Source: Apodospora peruviana (lineage: Eukaryota; Ascomycota; Sordariomycetes; Sordariales; Lasiosphaeriaceae). Taken from it: 64,000 bases of DNA. Shown piece by piece: positions 20,486-31,036 of the stretch (position 1 is its first letter; each line of letters starts with the position of its first letter). The notes beneath the pieces were generated by a model. It was not told the DNA's origin. It saw only the letters and a program-made list of their open reading frames with translations, and ran no database searches. The DNA lies in assembly GCA_033439685.1 (NCBI GenBank), contig JAUEDM010000003.1, positions 1,208,001-1,272,000 on the forward strand, in the 5' to 3' direction. The translations under genes were made by a program, and so were the position numbers.

Positions 20486-21225
20486 TTTGGCTGATTTGAA
20501 TTTGCGTGATGTGGTTTGGAGTTGTTTGGAATTGGAAGATATGGTAAGGAGTATGATTGAGGCTGGAATGATGATGATCGTTGACTTGAGAGCTTGACGT
20601 TGGACGACATGGCCTCCACTTATATATCTGTGTCGATCATAAGGATCACACAACAGTCGTCATTTGGTGGTATCGGACTTGGATACGGACCGGACTCTAT
20701 GCACCGCAGTGCACCGCAGTGCTCCGCACCGGCCACCGATTTTAACGTGGCAGCGCTAACAAACAGTGTTCGGCATACGAAGTTCCATTTTTCGTAAATG
20801 CTAAGCGGTGTAGTTTTACCCGGCGGCGCAGCGACAGTTGGCAGCATAAACTTTTTGGACCCAGCCGCCCAGCAATATATCTCGTCCGACTGCTGGGGGC
20901 CCGGGAGGGATCCTAGTGAATCATGTGCCGAGAATCGTTCCGCCGGGATGGTACTCACGGTAGTCCCAAAGTGCAAAGCCACGCTTCGCCTCCAGGGCCG
21001 TATATCTCTGAGCGAACCGTGCAGGAAAACTGCCAAGTATAGCAAGATAGTCACACGAAAAGTTACGTTGCATTACTTTTATCCAAGAGTTGACTGGATT
21101 CTTGGGCGTGTCCTGCCTCTGATTAATCAACACTCGGAGCTACTTTGAAGTTTGATGTGTCTACTATCGTGAGACAGAAATAGTATAGTTACTATCAACA
21201 GCTAGGTCTAGACCTTAATCATGCG
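20486..21225. other. Intergenic with a short tandem repeat
   Basis: 740 bases. A 10-base unit (tgcaccgcag) is repeated twice at 20699-20718, with a degenerate third unit (tgctccgcac) to 20728. No supported gene. Confidence 0.5.
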
Positions 21226-22521
21226 TTAGCGGTTCCCATCCAACTCCTGGGGCCAGTTACCCGGACATGTCCCCGTGCACTTGAGTCCCATATCGGCCTG
21301 GTTCTTGATGTTCGAGCACAAAACCTTTGCCGCGCCTCCGGCCTTGGTCTTGATGTCGATATTCTCAAACTTGAAGTTCTTGCACGGCGCCGCCGACGAG
21401 CAGTGCATCCCGGCCGCTACGTTGTACCGCGCCGTACCCGTGATGTTGGACCAGGTGATGTCCTCGATGGGCAGCCGCGAACCGTCGCAGTTCTGACCAG
21501 AGTAGATGCACGGACTGACATAGATGGGCTGGTTGACGTCGCTAATGACGAAGTTGCGGAAGGTCACGTTGCGCACGTGGCCCTGGCCGGGGTAGGTCTT
21601 GATCCACGCCGCGTTGGACGAGTGGTTGCACCGGAAGTCTTGGAACAAAACGTTATCGACCGTGTCGGCGCCGTTGCCGTTGCCCAGCGAGCCGATGACG
21701 GCGCAGCCGGACTCGTAGCAGGTCACGTTGCGGACGTCGATGTTTTTGCTGTTAGCCTTGACCGAGATGCAGTCCTGTACACACCACCTCAGTTAGCCTC
21801 AAAGGGGTGTTGAGCGAGCAAAGAAAGGGGTCAGAGAAAGACGTGCATCACCGCACTTGACAGTCCAGTTCCGAATCGTCACGTCCTCCGAGTTCCACGT
21901 GTCGACCCCGTCCGTGTTGACGCTCGACCACCGCGACGTGCTCCAGGTGGCCATATCCAAATTCGTCATGGTCACGTTTTTGCTGTAGGCCACAAACGTG
22001 TGCCAGAACTGCGCCTGGCGCCACGTGATGCCATCGACCAAGACGTTGGTCCCTTTCCAAATCGTCAGGTTGATCGGCCTTCCCTTTCTGTTGCTGCCGT
22101 CCTTGTTCTCGTCAATCCATACCTGCCCGTTGCCGTCGAACAGGGCTTTCCCGTGCCCGCGGAGCGCGATGTCGGTCCCGCCCAGCTTCCAGCCCGTGTG
22201 CAGGCCCGCGTACGTGACGGGCAGCGTGTTGCCGATCCAGTACTGCAGGTTGTCGGCGCTCCAGACCCACTTGCCGTAGATGTCGATGCTGACGTTCTTA
22301 AGGTTGGTGAACTCCATCACCTGCCGAATGTTGTACGTGCCCTCCTGGAAGATGATTTGACTGTCGGTCTGGCACTGCTGGAACGCCTTCTTGATTTGGG
22401 GGGTGTCGTCGCCCGACCCTAACGGCGTGACGGTGCAGACGGATCCGTCCTTGACGACCTCGGCGAGGGCGCCGCCTGCGCCTATGATGGTGGTGATGAT
22501 GGCTATTCCGAGAAACTTCAT
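21226..22521 (-). CDS. Secreted glycoside hydrolase family 28 (exo-polygalacturonase/rhamnogalacturonase type)
   Basis: Pectin-backbone hydrolase, 407 residues in two exons (21847-22521 and 21226-21774). Signal peptide MKFLGIAIITTIIGAGGALA. It has the right-handed beta-helix family motifs NTDGVDTWNSEDV (catalytic NTD), GDDCISVK (catalytic DD pair, rebuilt across the intron) and WIKTYPGQGHV, with GSLGNGNGADTV as the glycine-rich loop. The loop that usually reads GHG is SGC here (YESGCAVIGSLG). A missing His occurs in exo-acting rhamnogalacturonase-like GH28 subgroups, so it need not mean loss of activity. The intron 21775-21846 restores the GDD motif only with a GC donor (gcacgt) and cag acceptor. 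Several NxT/NxS sites suit a secreted glycoprotein. Confidence 0.9.
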
Positions 22522-23542
22522 TTTTGCGTGATTGAGTGAGTTGTAGGGATCACGAACCGAAAAGCAAGACAACAGGCACTTGGCACCACCTTTACCTAGA
22601 TATATTAACATCGTAAACCGTGAAAGGAATCTTAATTTCTTCCATAACTCCGAGCACCACCCCGCACATAATGGGTAGTCTGTGGCAATTAACCATCTCC
22701 AAACCACCTTAACCAGCAGTTCTGAACTTCTGCTCCCTTGGTGTGCCATGATATCCGTCTCTTGACAAAAGAACGCCGTGATTGGCCGGTTATTTTCCGG
22801 CGCCAGGGGCATCGACGTAAATTACAATGCACCCCATATTCATATGCCCTTCTGCTAAGATGCACGGATCCCAGACCTTGGATTCGTGGAAGAACTCGAG
22901 GCTTGTCGACAATAAAACAAGTCCCGAAGAGGGTTTAATATGCAAATGAAGAACTAGGTAGCGTTGAGTGGTAAGCCAGAGTGACACGCCAATCCATGTG
23001 ATCTCGGGGCTGCTGTATTGTGTTCAAATAGAGAGATGCGTGTAGCCTCATCTCCCGGGCAGAGCCACTGTGTGATGAGAGCAACGGGACCGATGAGATA
23101 GACTACCTTAGATAGGCAAGTATCGCGATTAATGATAGATATAAACCCATCAAATAGATCTAATGTAAAGTAGGTAATTGGTAACTTCGCTCCCAGATAA
23201 TCTTTTCCTGTCCTGATCCCGATCTGAAGCCTCTGTCTGCACGACCCAAGACACGCGTCCAGCTATCAATCAACCAAGTGAAAAGCACCATGCACCACAG
23301 TACAGAGTATTCATGATATCCCACCCCTAAATCATCAAAAGCGCATATGATACCTATATTACAGTTTCTTTTGTAGCACAATCAGAAAACAAAAACCTAT
23401 AAACCAAATCACCATCCACTGTTGCCCAGCAACTGAGCAAACCACAGTGATTTATGCCCCGTGTCAGTGTTCTGCCCATGTTTAGCCCATTAGTAATGTA
23501 ACACAGATCACCATCCCTTCTATCGTACCATGCCTTTCAGCT
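22522..23542. other. Intergenic, no gene seen
   Basis: 1,021 bases between the GH28 ATG and the SWR1 stop. No frame of convincing coding quality. Confidence 0.5.
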
Positions 23543-26500
23543 CTATCGCTTCCTCGTATCCTTTCCCTTCTTCTTACTCTTCTTCTTGTCCTTCGGCAGC
23601 TCCAGCGGCGTGCCTTCCAGCGCTTTGGCCATCGATTGCAGCATATAGTCGTCGATCGTATGCATTCGCTCGCCAAATGCGTTGTACTCGATAACCTCCT
23701 CAACGACCGCGCCCTCGGTGGCGTCCCCAGACTCTACAAACAGTCCGAGCCCAGAGGGCTGACCCACCTTGTCCATCGCCAGAGGATCCACAGGATCGTC
23801 TCCTCCGTCCCTCGGTGTCCCCTGTCTAACACTCGACACGCCCGACCGGCTCCCGGGCGTGGGCTGTTGCTCGACGAAATCCGCATCGTCCTGCTGAATC
23901 TCCTTCTCCGCTAAGCGCGCAGCGGCCACATCCTCCTGGTCTTCGGCTTGCTCCAACACTCTGCCGGCGTTGCGCTGGCTGCTGCTTTCCACGCCGCCGA
24001 GGACGCGGTCGATCGCGGCGTTGGCGGCAATGTCGTCCTCATTGGCGACAATCTCACCATTGTTGTTGACCACGTCGCGCACCGAGAGCTTATTGAAGTA
24101 GTCAGTCGTGAACGCGCCCTCCTGAATGACGACGTCGTCAAGCATCTGCTTCTGGCTGGCCTTGCGCAGAATGTTGGCTTCAATCGTGTGCTCACTAACG
24201 AGGCGGTAGATGTGCACGTCGCGTGTCTGCCCAATGCGATGACACCGATCCTGGCATTGTTTGTCCATGGCGGGATTCCAGTCCTGGTCGTAGAAGATGA
24301 CCGAGTCGGCACCGGTGAGGTTGATGCCTAGGCCGCCAGATCGTGTGGAGAGGATGAAGCACAGGATGCGGGGGTCGTGATTGAAACGGTCCGTTAGAAT
24401 CTGGCGCTGCTCAACCTTGGTCGAGCCATCGAGGCGGAGATACTTGTGTCCATGGATGTTGAGAAACTGTTCGAGGATGTCAAGGACCTTGGTCATCTGT
24501 GTGAAGATCAGAGCCCGATGACCGCCGGCTTGCAGCTTGCGCAGGAGCTTGTCAAGAGCTTGCAATTTGCCACAATCGTACTGGAGCAGACGTTTGTCCG
24601 GAAACTGAATCGTCAGCCGCATGCGAGCTTCGTGCCATGGGTCGAGTGGTGGCTCCTTGGGCATGTACGGTGCATATTTCACAGGTGCCGACAGTCTCAT
24701 GTCCGATTCTTCAAAGGCGTCGATCCCTTTTGCGCCGAGGAAGAACTTGTTCATGTCGCCGGTTACGACGGCCGGAGTAACACATGCAAACTTGGCAATC
24801 GTCATTTCCATCGATGCGGCTCGTTGTTGGATCGTGGGAATGGCATTGTGCAAGAGGAACGAGTCCTCTTCAAACCAGCTCATGATCTTTTGAGGGACTC
24901 TAGGTCGCTGCTTGAACGGTCGCCTGTTGGTGTCAAGGGTCAAGAGATTGATCAGACGCTTGCCATAGATGGGCCTTTGCTGACGACGCAAGGCGTTGAG
25001 ATAGGCGCAGTGCTGCAACTCCTCAAAGCGACTCCACCGAGCAGCGCTTTCGAGGTACACAATGTTAGACTTGACAGAGACGGGATCCAATGCAGTGTAC
25101 GCATGGTTGGCCCGGACCTTTTGTGCTTCCCTGAGATCGAGAAGGATGCGTTGAGAGCTCAACTGAACAATCCGGTCGGTGTGGATGGTGGACATGTCTT
25201 CGTACCGCGTTGGGATCATGTTGAGGAAACTCAGGCTAACAGTGCTCATCGGTTTCTCAGCCAGCAACTTGTGTCGAATAATCCGCTCGTTGATATCGTA
25301 TTCGGCAGGTACTGAGCGTTGCATGCGGAAAGAAGTCATGATCGGACGGTCGACAAACAAGTCCGGGTGATTGCAAACCTTCCTCAGCTGCATTAAGCAG
25401 TTGATAATGGACATATAATTGCCCGATGCTAGTGTATCCCGTGTCTCATTACGGGATAAGAAACCATCGTACAGCTCGCGCTGGCGCTTGGAAAGTCGGC
25501 AGAACTCGACATGCTCATATTTGGCCGGCATCTGCTTCTCGACATCTGCCTTCAATCGGCGAAGAAGGTAAGGTCGGAGAACCTTGTGGAGCTTGGCGAT
25601 AATGGCACGCGCTTCGTCGTCTAGCTGCTCGCGGCCGCTTTCCAGGATCTGCGACTCTGGCCGGGCGAACCAATTGTGAAACTCCCTCAGATCGGCGAAG
25701 CCGCCCTCTCCATTGTCAGGCGGGGACAGAAAATACAGAAGCGACCAAAGCTCGGTGAGGTTGTTTTGCAGCGGTGTGCCAGTCAGAAGCAGTCGTGCGC
25801 GGGTGTTAAATCCCAGCAAGGTCTGCCATCGCTGAGACTTGAAGTTCTTGATGTTGTGGGCCTCGTCGAGGATCATGTAGTGCCAACGTCGCCGCCTGAA
25901 CACTTGCTGGTCCTGTAGAACCATTTGGTAGGAAGTAATGCAAACGTTCCAGATATCGTCGTTTGTCCAGCCCTGTCGTTTCCTCTTGCGCTCGTCTTGA
26001 TTTCCATAATAGGTAAGGATCTTGAACCCGGGACACCATTTCTTGAACTCCATTTCCCAGTTGAGCATGACGCTCGTTGGGACGATGACGAGATGAGGGC
26101 CCCAAACTTCGTGGTGGCAAGCGAGGTGGGCTAGAAGCGCAATGGTTTGAATGGTCTTCCCCAGTCCCATCTCGTCGGCAAGAATGCCATTCGTATTGTT
26201 GGCGTATAACGACGCAAGCCAGTCAAGTCCCAGATGTTGATACTCGCGAAGAGTCCCGCGCAGGAGGAAAGGTATCTCGGTTCGAGGGGTGGTAGGTTGT
26301 GGGGATGTTAACCTACTGTCCGTTTTGGGGACATTAAGAAGCGAAGCCGACGTTGGTGTTTCGACATCAGATGGTTTGGTATCAGATGTGCGCGGAGACT
26401 GACTTCGAGAAGGGCTGTGGTGGTTAGTGATCGCATCAGTCTCTGGACTGTGCTGCTGTGTTTGGGTTGACGGTTCTGTGACCTCCAGTTCGGGAATGTT

Positions 26501-28954
26501 TTGATTAACTGGGTCCGGCTTTGGCATACTAGGAGCATCGACCATGGCAACGTCATCCCCTGCTTCGACCCCGTTTTGTGTTGTGCTTGGCTGACTCTCC
26601 TGAGAGGCGCCAGCGGCAAGTGAGGAGGCCTCAAGTACCACGGTGGTTCCGGCGGGTAGACCATGATCTGTACCGTCATCCAGAGCACGAGAACCCTTGG
26701 CTGGGGCTTGTTCATCAAGTCCTTTGGCAAACAATTCCTCTTTTGAAGGCGACAATGTCCCATTTGTCAATGAGACGCCATTGTTGTTGGGCCCCGCTAA
26801 GTCCTCCACCATCTCTTTGAGCTTCGGCGGCGACTGGCCTGGTTCCCTCAAACCGTTTAGCTCCGGCTTGGACTCGGCGGGTTCATCGTCTTCAACCATT
26901 TCCACATCCTCCGGTTTCTTGCCCTCCGCCTTCCCCGGGGTAGTGTCGTCTTCTTTTAGCTTCTTCAACTCGGACTTCTTGAAGAAAAGCCCAAGGAGGC
27001 CGGCAGGTTCATCTTCTGACTCTTCAGCGTCACCGTCTGACCCGTCACTGTCCTCATCCTCACCAGAGTCGGACTCTTCGTCGGACTCTTCGTCGGTCGA
27101 TCCAAGGTCATCGTCCATGTCTATTGATTCGTCGCTCGTGTCGTCACCAATCCCATCGCCATTTGGCCCGTTCAAAACAGGGTCTCCATCGCCAACTGAG
27201 GTATCTAAGCTTGGTAGATTGGCATACTTCTCCCGTAGCTGCTCCTGAGTAAGGCCCTCGTCAGACAAGACGGATGCCTTATCCTCATCATCGTCCGATG
27301 ATGACATGTTGTCCTCGTCACCTTCCGAGTCCGCGCCGCTCTCATTCATGTCATCGTCATCGTCCTCATCGTCACCCAGACCAGAGCCCATGTCGTCGGT
27401 GATATCCGTGTCGTCTGTAAGGTCTTCGGTGTCGATTTGTGTTTGCCGTGCCTGCAGCTTCTGCTCTGAGAGGTTGACTGCCTGATTCAGCGCAGCTTTG
27501 ACACGCCGCTGCTCTGCAGCCTCCCACTCGACCAGTCGCCGGCGGTTGATCTCTACCTTGACATTCTCCCACATCCCTGAAATGGCCCTGTTAACATGAC
27601 GCCACCTCGCCCTCGAGATCTCCGTCTCTTCCAACACAATTTCCTCCGCGCTTTTGGGTTGGGGATTGCGCCGCTTCCACTCGATCTCGCAGGCCAGGGC
27701 AAGACGCTTAGCGGCTTGACGGTGCCGCTGCTGTTCTGCAAGCATTAGCTTCCGGAAGTTCGTCATGGCCTTTGTGAGATGGTCTATGTGTGCCCACTGC
27801 CGTGGGGGCTCTTCTTCAGCGTCTGGCTCGAACACGGAGCACCTGTCTTGGGCCAGTATGCCGCCCGGTTCCACCTCCTTCTCTACACGGAGTATGATTT
27901 GCGCATCGTTTCTAGCCATCTCCTCCGTGTACCGGGGGCCATCTTCAGAGGGTAATAGAAGGCCGCCATCTTCAACTGGTATATCTATCGCTCGTTCAAA
28001 ATACTCCTCGAAGGATGGGCCAAGCTTTCGACGGATGTTTGCTTGATCGCGATGGACGAGGGGTATAGTCGTTAAGGGGGGTCTGACCCGTAGTTTGATG
28101 CGGGGAGTTGTTCGTATGGCATTGGGGGAGTTTGGGTCCCCGTCTTCGTTCGGATTTCGAGAATGACGCGTCGAACGACGCGTGCCGGCCGAGGGCTTCG
28201 TAGGGGTGGTGGGACGCTTTGGAGAGGCAGATCTTCGGCGGGTGCGGGCACTGGAGCGAGTGTCCTGCGCTGCACCTTTTCGGGCCGGCTGCTTGGAGGC
28301 AGAACCCTTTGGCGGCATTGATTTGCCTGTAGAAGCCGTCCGCTTCAGAGCTCCGGCAGTCGCGGTTGGTGTTGAATTCTGGGCCGGGCTGTGACCGTTG
28401 GTCGATGCATACCTGTTCTTGGGGGGACTCGGCTGCTGACCGTGTAGAGCTCTTCTCGTTATCCTCTTACCACCAGCAGGTTGCAACTCTAAGGGCACGG
28501 TATTGATGCGACCAGATTTCCGACGGCCCCCCTCGGTAAATGTCGTTGGTCCTTCAGCCTCTACCTTCTTCCATGGTGGAGATTCGGGCTTGGGGCGGCG
28601 CGTGGGGTTATCAGGCGTTGTTTCTCGAACACGGCGCCGCTTTGCAGGCGGATCGTCGTCGATGACGGTTGGGCTATCGCGCCCATGACGGACTCCGTTG
28701 GACTGGGAAGTCTGGTCGGGCGGTTTTTGGCTTGGTTGCCTCGCGGCATCTTCTGGGTTTGGGGGCTCTGGCTCGAGCTCGAGCTCATCTCCGCTAAAGA
28801 CATGCTCAGAAAGGGGTGACTCGGACTCAAACTTGACGTGATTGAGGGTGTTGAGGCCGGCCTGGGATGTTGTGTGGTGGCCGTCGAGGCCATTTTCGCC
28901 ATTGGGGGCAGCCGAATTTGCGTGTGCTGGCTCGGGCGACGCGGTCTCTGTCAT
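23543..28954 (-). CDS. SWR1: SWR1 chromatin-remodelling ATPase
   Basis: Catalytic subunit of the SWR1 complex, which exchanges H2A for H2A.Z in nucleosomes. Uninterrupted 1,803-residue frame; the ATG at 28954 is preferred over an in-frame GTG two codons upstream. Domain order: disordered basic N-terminus, HSA domain about 383-450 (WAHIDHLTKAMTNF), a very acidic linker, then the Snf2 ATPase. Motif I is LADEMGLGKT about 925 and motif II is DEAH about 1030. After a long insertion characteristic of the SWR1/INO80 branch comes helicase C (RALIFTQMTKVLDILEQF about 1480, STRSGGLGINL, DRCHRIGQTRDVHIYRLVS). The C-terminus ends in a Lys-rich stretch. It shares a promoter with NDUFB8. The frame is undamaged. 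Confidence 0.96.
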   Translation of the reverse strand: MTETASPEPAHANSAAPNGENGLDGHHTTSQAGLNTLNHVKFESESPLSEHVFSGDELELEPEPPNPEDAARQPSQKPPDQTSQSNGVRHGRDSPTVIDDDPPAKRRRVRETTPDNPTRRPKPESPPWKKVEAEGPTTFTEGGRRKSGRINTVPLELQPAGGKRITRRALHGQQPSPPKNRYASTNGHSPAQNSTPTATAGALKRTASTGKSMPPKGSASKQPARKGAAQDTRSSARTRRRSASPKRPTTPTKPSAGTRRSTRHSRNPNEDGDPNSPNAIRTTPRIKLRVRPPLTTIPLVHRDQANIRRKLGPSFEEYFERAIDIPVEDGGLLLPSEDGPRYTEEMARNDAQIILRVEKEVEPGGILAQDRCSVFEPDAEEEPPRQWAHIDHLTKAMTNFRKLMLAEQQRHRQAAKRLALACEIEWKRRNPQPKSAEEIVLEETEISRARWRHVNRAISGMWENVKVEINRRRLVEWEAAEQRRVKAALNQAVNLSEQKLQARQTQIDTEDLTDDTDITDDMGSGLGDDEDDDDDMNESGADSEGDEDNMSSSDDDEDKASVLSDEGLTQEQLREKYANLPSLDTSVGDGDPVLNGPNGDGIGDDTSDESIDMDDDLGSTDEESDEESDSGEDEDSDGSDGDAEESEDEPAGLLGLFFKKSELKKLKEDDTTPGKAEGKKPEDVEMVEDDEPAESKPELNGLREPGQSPPKLKEMVEDLAGPNNNGVSLTNGTLSPSKEELFAKGLDEQAPAKGSRALDDGTDHGLPAGTTVVLEASSLAAGASQESQPSTTQNGVEAGDDVAMVDAPSMPKPDPVNQNIPELEVTEPSTQTQQHSPETDAITNHHSPSRSQSPRTSDTKPSDVETPTSASLLNVPKTDSRLTSPQPTTPRTEIPFLLRGTLREYQHLGLDWLASLYANNTNGILADEMGLGKTIQTIALLAHLACHHEVWGPHLVIVPTSVMLNWEMEFKKWCPGFKILTYYGNQDERKRKRQGWTNDDIWNVCITSYQMVLQDQQVFRRRRWHYMILDEAHNIKNFKSQRWQTLLGFNTRARLLLTGTPLQNNLTELWSLLYFLSPPDNGEGGFADLREFHNWFARPESQILESGREQLDDEARAIIAKLHKVLRPYLLRRLKADVEKQMPAKYEHVEFCRLSKRQRELYDGFLSRNETRDTLASGNYMSIINCLMQLRKVCNHPDLFVDRPIMTSFRMQRSVPAEYDINERIIRHKLLAEKPMSTVSLSFLNMIPTRYEDMSTIHTDRIVQLSSQRILLDLREAQKVRANHAYTALDPVSVKSNIVYLESAARWSRFEELQHCAYLNALRRQQRPIYGKRLINLLTLDTNRRPFKQRPRVPQKIMSWFEEDSFLLHNAIPTIQQRAASMEMTIAKFACVTPAVVTGDMNKFFLGAKGIDAFEESDMRLSAPVKYAPYMPKEPPLDPWHEARMRLTIQFPDKRLLQYDCGKLQALDKLLRKLQAGGHRALIFTQMTKVLDILEQFLNIHGHKYLRLDGSTKVEQRQILTDRFNHDPRILCFILSTRSGGLGINLTGADSVIFYDQDWNPAMDKQCQDRCHRIGQTRDVHIYRLVSEHTIEANILRKASQKQMLDDVVIQEGAFTTDYFNKLSVRDVVNNNGEIVANEDDIAANAAIDRVLGGVESSSQRNAGRVLEQAEDQEDVAAARLAEKEIQQDDADFVEQQPTPGSRSGVSSVRQGTPRDGGDDPVDPLAMDKVGQPSGLGLFVESGDATEGAVVEEVIEYNAFGERMHTIDDYMLQSMAKALEGTPLELPKDKKKSKKKGKDTRKR

Positions 28955-29507
28955 AGTCACGGGGGACAGGGAGAGACGGAGGGAACCGATATCTCGACGG
29001 AACGGGCATTTGACGGCATCAAAATAACGTCAGGAAATCCGCCGGGTTGCAAAGATTCTAGTTTCGGGGTTTCGGCATGATCAGCATGCTGTGAGGCTGG
29101 CTGCGGCGTGTTTTAGATGAGAAATTGTCTTTCTCAGCGAAACTTTGACAACCGACAAAAAAATCCGACACCAAGGTCCCGTCAGCCTGAAGGCGATTGC
29201 CGCGGGCCACGCTGGGCGCGCTGGGCTGCTCGGGCAGGTGCCTCAGGCGTCATCGAAACCAACCAGTTGCCAAGGACAGCGCGGCCAAACCCCGGCAAAA
29301 CTATTGCTACCAATCAGCGACAGCCATGCCCACCTATGGGCAGCTGCTCACTGACCTCAACCTCCCCGGACCCCGATCAATCGTAATCGTCAATCACCTC
29401 AACTGCTCAATCGTCGTCGGCATTGCGGCACCCACCATCGCCAAGGCATGTGCCCGTACCAATTGGTCTTGCTGCAACACGCGAAAGTTGGCTAACAACC
29501 ACTGCAG
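28955..29507. promoter_or_regulatory. Divergent promoter of SWR1 and the complex I subunit gene
   Basis: 553 bases between the two start codons. A CCAAT box at 29310-29314 lies about 195 bases before the NDUFB8 ATG. CCAAT sites are bound by the fungal HAP/CBC complex, which controls respiratory genes, so the placement is plausible. An upstream ATG at 29327 begins a frame unrelated to NDUFB8 and may be a uORF. Confidence 0.5.
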
Positions 29508-30168
29508 ATGCTGTCTCGTCGGATTGCGCGGGCGTCGCAGCTCCGAATGGCTGCGCGCCGACTTCCCGTCGTCCAACACCGAACATTCATGCCCGAACAA
29601 GTCACTGGCCGGAAAGAAATTGACGAGCAATATCCCGACTTTCCTACTCTGAGCGAGGCCGAAGATCCCGGTCAGGTGCGTTGCCGCAGGAGGCGGAAAC
29701 TGGAATCTGGATTGAGGGAGACGACGGACGGTCGCTAACACTACCATGCAGAACGGCGGCTACATCAATCCTCCTCGCATCAAGCGTCAATTCCGCGATC
29801 CCCATTCCGACTGGTGGGACAAGCAGGAACGAAGAAACTACGGAGAGCCGGTTCACGAGGACAACGATATACTGGGGATGTTCTCCCCGTACGAATACAC
29901 CTGGGTTTCCCCGGCCAAGGGGCTGTTCCAGATCGGTTGCTTTGTAGCCACTGTCTTGGGTCTTTGCTTCGTGATTAAGCAAACGTATCCCGACCAGGTC
30001 TCGTATCCCCGGGAATTTGAGGGCGGTCTGGTGAAGGAGCTGGGCGGTGCTGGTGCCTTGAGGGTGAGTTCGGTCCCTTGGCGAGACCATCCCGTTGAGC
30101 TTACCGACCTTTGGAGACGTGCACTAACTTTATGCCAGGCAAGAAAGGCGGGTGACGCGGATCCATGA
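29508..30168 (+). CDS. Mitochondrial complex I subunit NDUFB8 (ASHI)
   Basis: Accessory subunit of NADH:ubiquinone oxidoreductase in the membrane arm, inner mitochondrial membrane. 169 residues in three exons (29508-29675, 29752-30063, 30139-30168), introns in phase 0; intron 1 has the branch site gctaacac and intron 2 actaact. An Arg-rich presequence (MLSRRIARASQLRMAARR) targets mitochondria. Conserved blocks: YPDFPTLSEAEDPGQNGGY, DWWDKQERRNYGEP, and FSPYEYTW before a single membrane helix at about 113-131. The last exon adds only nine residues. The CCAAT box upstream fits control with other respiratory genes. Confidence 0.9.
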
Positions 30169-31036
30169 AATGGGCGAATACAAGAGGGATCTGTACATAA
30201 CTAGGGCAAGAGGACCCGTCGCATTGTTAAATTGTTTGTTGGGGCTGATGAAATGTCGTCTACATTGTGGACCCGATTTATGCATCTGTAACGTCTGCTT
30301 GCCAGTGCCTCGGGAACTCTCATATTTCCCATCCGCCACTGCCTCTGTGTACCCTGCTACCGGGCTTCGATTTCCGTTCGCGGAGCCTTCGCGTTTGCAG
30401 CTGACTGAACTTGCAGGAAGAGCTCACGCGTGAGCATGAAAGCGCCAGCGACAATGCAGGAGGCCAGCGCTCTGACGAAACTCCTTCTCTTTCACGCGGG
30501 ACTATCGTGGAGCTGCCTATTTCCGGGATGGCGGCTTCTCGATATGGCACTGCTGGGCGGGTGGTTGCAAATCGGCGGAACCAGCTTGCACGTCGCAAGT
30601 TGCAAGGAACGGTTCACGAGGTGCTCAGAGAGCACTAGTGGCTGCGGCTAGGCCGTCCGTAGCCCAGGCAGCGATAAGATGCCTTGGTCTGGAGCAGTTT
30701 GGATACAGTCCAGCAGGAAGGGGCATATGCGGCTCTTATCGTTAATGGGTCCATCCAAGAAACTCGGGACCGAGAGCCAGAAGAATGGTACTCCATACCT
30801 ATCACGGAAAATCGTCGACCGTCATTTTGCACTGTCTTTCGTCACAGCATGGTCCGACAATTTTGTTTTTGTTTTTATTTACTTTGGTTCTCGTCTCCGC
30901 CTGTCTCTGCTTTCTTTAGTTCTCTATCTTGCTTCGCTCCCTTTGCTTCTCTATCTCGGCTGTCCTGTCCCAGCCAACTCGAGTCTCGTCAAGCCAGCCC
31001 CACTGTCCCTCGGTGTTGTTCAAACGAAGTCTGAGG
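30169..31036. other. Intergenic, no gene seen
   Basis: 868 bases between NDUFB8 and the next gene. Long pyrimidine-rich stretches at 30880-30990 look like a typical fungal promoter/5' leader of the downstream gene. Open frames overlapping this region are not convincing. Confidence 0.5.

Noticed and set aside
28072..28902. Minus-strand frames inside the SWR1 N-terminus
   Set aside because: Shadows of the low-complexity SWR1 coding sequence.
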